Assembly: GCF_020400655.1 (NCBI RefSeq)
Contig: NZ_JAINRC010000019.1
Coordinates: forward strand, 124,001-188,000
Direction: 5' to 3'
From: Streptomyces spinosus
GTDB taxonomy: Bacteria; Actinomycetota; Actinomycetes; Streptomycetales; Streptomycetaceae
Length of the DNA stretch: 64,000 nucleotides
Numbering within the stretch: the first letter of the stretch is position 1; every line of letters starts with the position of its first letter. The notes under the pieces were generated by a model. It worked only from the letters and a program-made list of their open reading frames with translations, was not told the DNA's origin and did no database searches. This document shows, one piece after another, positions 63,244 through 64,000 of the stretch. The position numbers and the translations under genes were made by a program.

Positions 63244-64000
63244 GTGTCTTCACCACCCTTCCGCACGCGCTGGCCGGGAGCAACCCTGCGCCACTGGCTC
63301 GGCCGCGGCGCGCTCGTGGCCTCCTTGTCCCTCCTGCCGCAAGTCGTGGTCCCTTCCGGCTACGACTTCGCCGCTCAGGCCCAGCCTCAGGCAGCCCGCA
63401 AGCACCTGGAGAACCGGCCTGACGCGAAGATCGACAAAGTGGGCGTACTCAAGCCAGGCACGTCCAAGGCACCCAAGGACAAGGCCGCCCCGGCATCGCG
63501 CAAGACCCGGGAACGGCTGAAGAATGCCGCCTGGCCCAAGGCCGGTCAGGCCACGGCCGAGGTGACGGCGACAGCCGAGGCCGCTGTCACTGTCGGCGGC
63601 CTCGGCGTGAAGCTGGCCCAGGAGCCCGCCACCACGGCTGCCAAGTCGGCAAAGGCCACGACCAAGACCCAGGCGAAAGCCACCGGTCCCGCCGAGAAGG
63701 TCACGCTCAAGGTCCACTCCCAGGCCGTCGCGAAGAAGGCAGGAGTCAACGGCGTCCTGCTCACCCTCGACCCGGCGAAAGCCGCCGCCGGGGACACCGA
63801 CAGGCTCCGAGTCTCTCTCGACTACTCCACGTTCAACGACGTCTACGGCGGCAACTACGGTCCGCGCCTGCACCTGGTGACGCTCCCGGCGTGTGCACTG
63901 ACCACCCCGCAGAAGAAGTCCTGCCGCACCCAGATCCCCGTGGCAGGCGCGGACAACGACGCGAAGTCCCAGACCCTGACAGGCACCATCTCCGCGCGCG
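63244..64000 (+). CDS. RHS/polymorphic-toxin-type surface protein, N-terminal part
   Basis: GTG at 63244 after GGAGAG; runs off the right edge after 252 codons. A signal sequence (RHWLGRGALVASLSLLPQVV) is followed by a lysine/alanine-rich stretch and VTLKVHSQAVAKKAGVNGVL, LRVSLDYSTFNDVYGGNYGP and LPACALTTPQKKSCRTQIPV. This is the usual start of very long Streptomyces RHS/YD-repeat proteins, whose C-termini are often toxic domains. No repeats or toxin are inside the window. It lies 217 bp after the LamG gene, same strand. Confidence 0.75.
   Translation, partial: MSSPPFRTRWPGATLRHWLGRGALVASLSLLPQVVVPSGYDFAAQAQPQAARKHLENRPDAKIDKVGVLKPGTSKAPKDKAAPASRKTRERLKNAAWPKAGQATAEVTATAEAAVTVGGLGVKLAQEPATTAAKSAKATTKTQAKATGPAEKVTLKVHSQAVAKKAGVNGVLLTLDPAKAAAGDTDRLRVSLDYSTFNDVYGGNYGPRLHLVTLPACALTTPQKKSCRTQIPVAGADNDAKSQTLTGTISAR

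Overview
The window is very GC-rich, with strong third-position GC, GTG starts, four-base ATGA overlaps and families typical of actinomycetes (two-domain universal stress proteins, CU044_5270, DUF1918, GAF/PP2C phosphatases, RsbW-like kinases). It looks like a chromosome arm of Streptomyces or a close relative. Helicase-associated fragments, a transposase, an RHS gene and much gene decay to the right support an arm location.

About 1-41 kb is a hypoxia/dormancy island resembling the mycobacterial DosR (DevR) regulon and the Streptomyces OsdR/OsdK region. Units present: an acs-pdhA-pdhB acetyl-CoA operon (1-3.0 kb); a seven-gene operon DUF1918, USP, Acg-like nitroreductase, CBS, type-II P-type ATPase, TrkA, TrkA (11.8-5.0 kb); pncB; hsp20; a complete nine-gene V/A-type ATPase operon (21.6-13.9 kb); CBS-BON proteins; four further USP genes, one of them broken; a sulfatase; two Rv1733c-like membrane proteins; a PNPOx-fold protein; a DevS-like GAF-GAF histidine kinase; an orphan hydrogenase-type protease; a GNAT/ADP-forming acyl-CoA synthetase fusion; and a P1B-5 ATPase with a C-terminal hemerythrin domain. 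A 14-bp palindrome, GGGCC-N4-GGCCC, recurs 60-110 bp upstream of most of these units. Its 5-4-5 layout is that of the mycobacterial DosR box.

The island is also eroding. The response-regulator gene beside the regulon has lost half its receiver domain and is fused to a broken CBS gene. A pyruvate phosphate dikinase is reduced to its two ends, a CBS-BON gene has lost its middle, and a cyclic-nucleotide-binding gene and a USP are broken. The sensor kinase and most effector genes are intact.

About 41-49 kb holds a GAF/PP2C phosphatase, an RsbW-like kinase, an ECF-type sigma factor with its CU044_5270 partner, and several wrecks: an ATP-dependent DNA ligase, a TPR regulator, a Dyp peroxidase joined to an RmlD-like gene, and a DUF4304-like gene with a TAG stop.

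About 49-59 kb is accessory DNA. It contains two diverged direct copies of a helicase-associated-domain fragment 8.2 kb apart, pyrimidine-rich non-coding blocks, small orphan genes including SUKH-like and HEAT-like proteins, and an IS5-type transposase. From 59.3 kb a secreted LamG-domain protein is followed by the start of an RHS-type protein that runs off the right edge.
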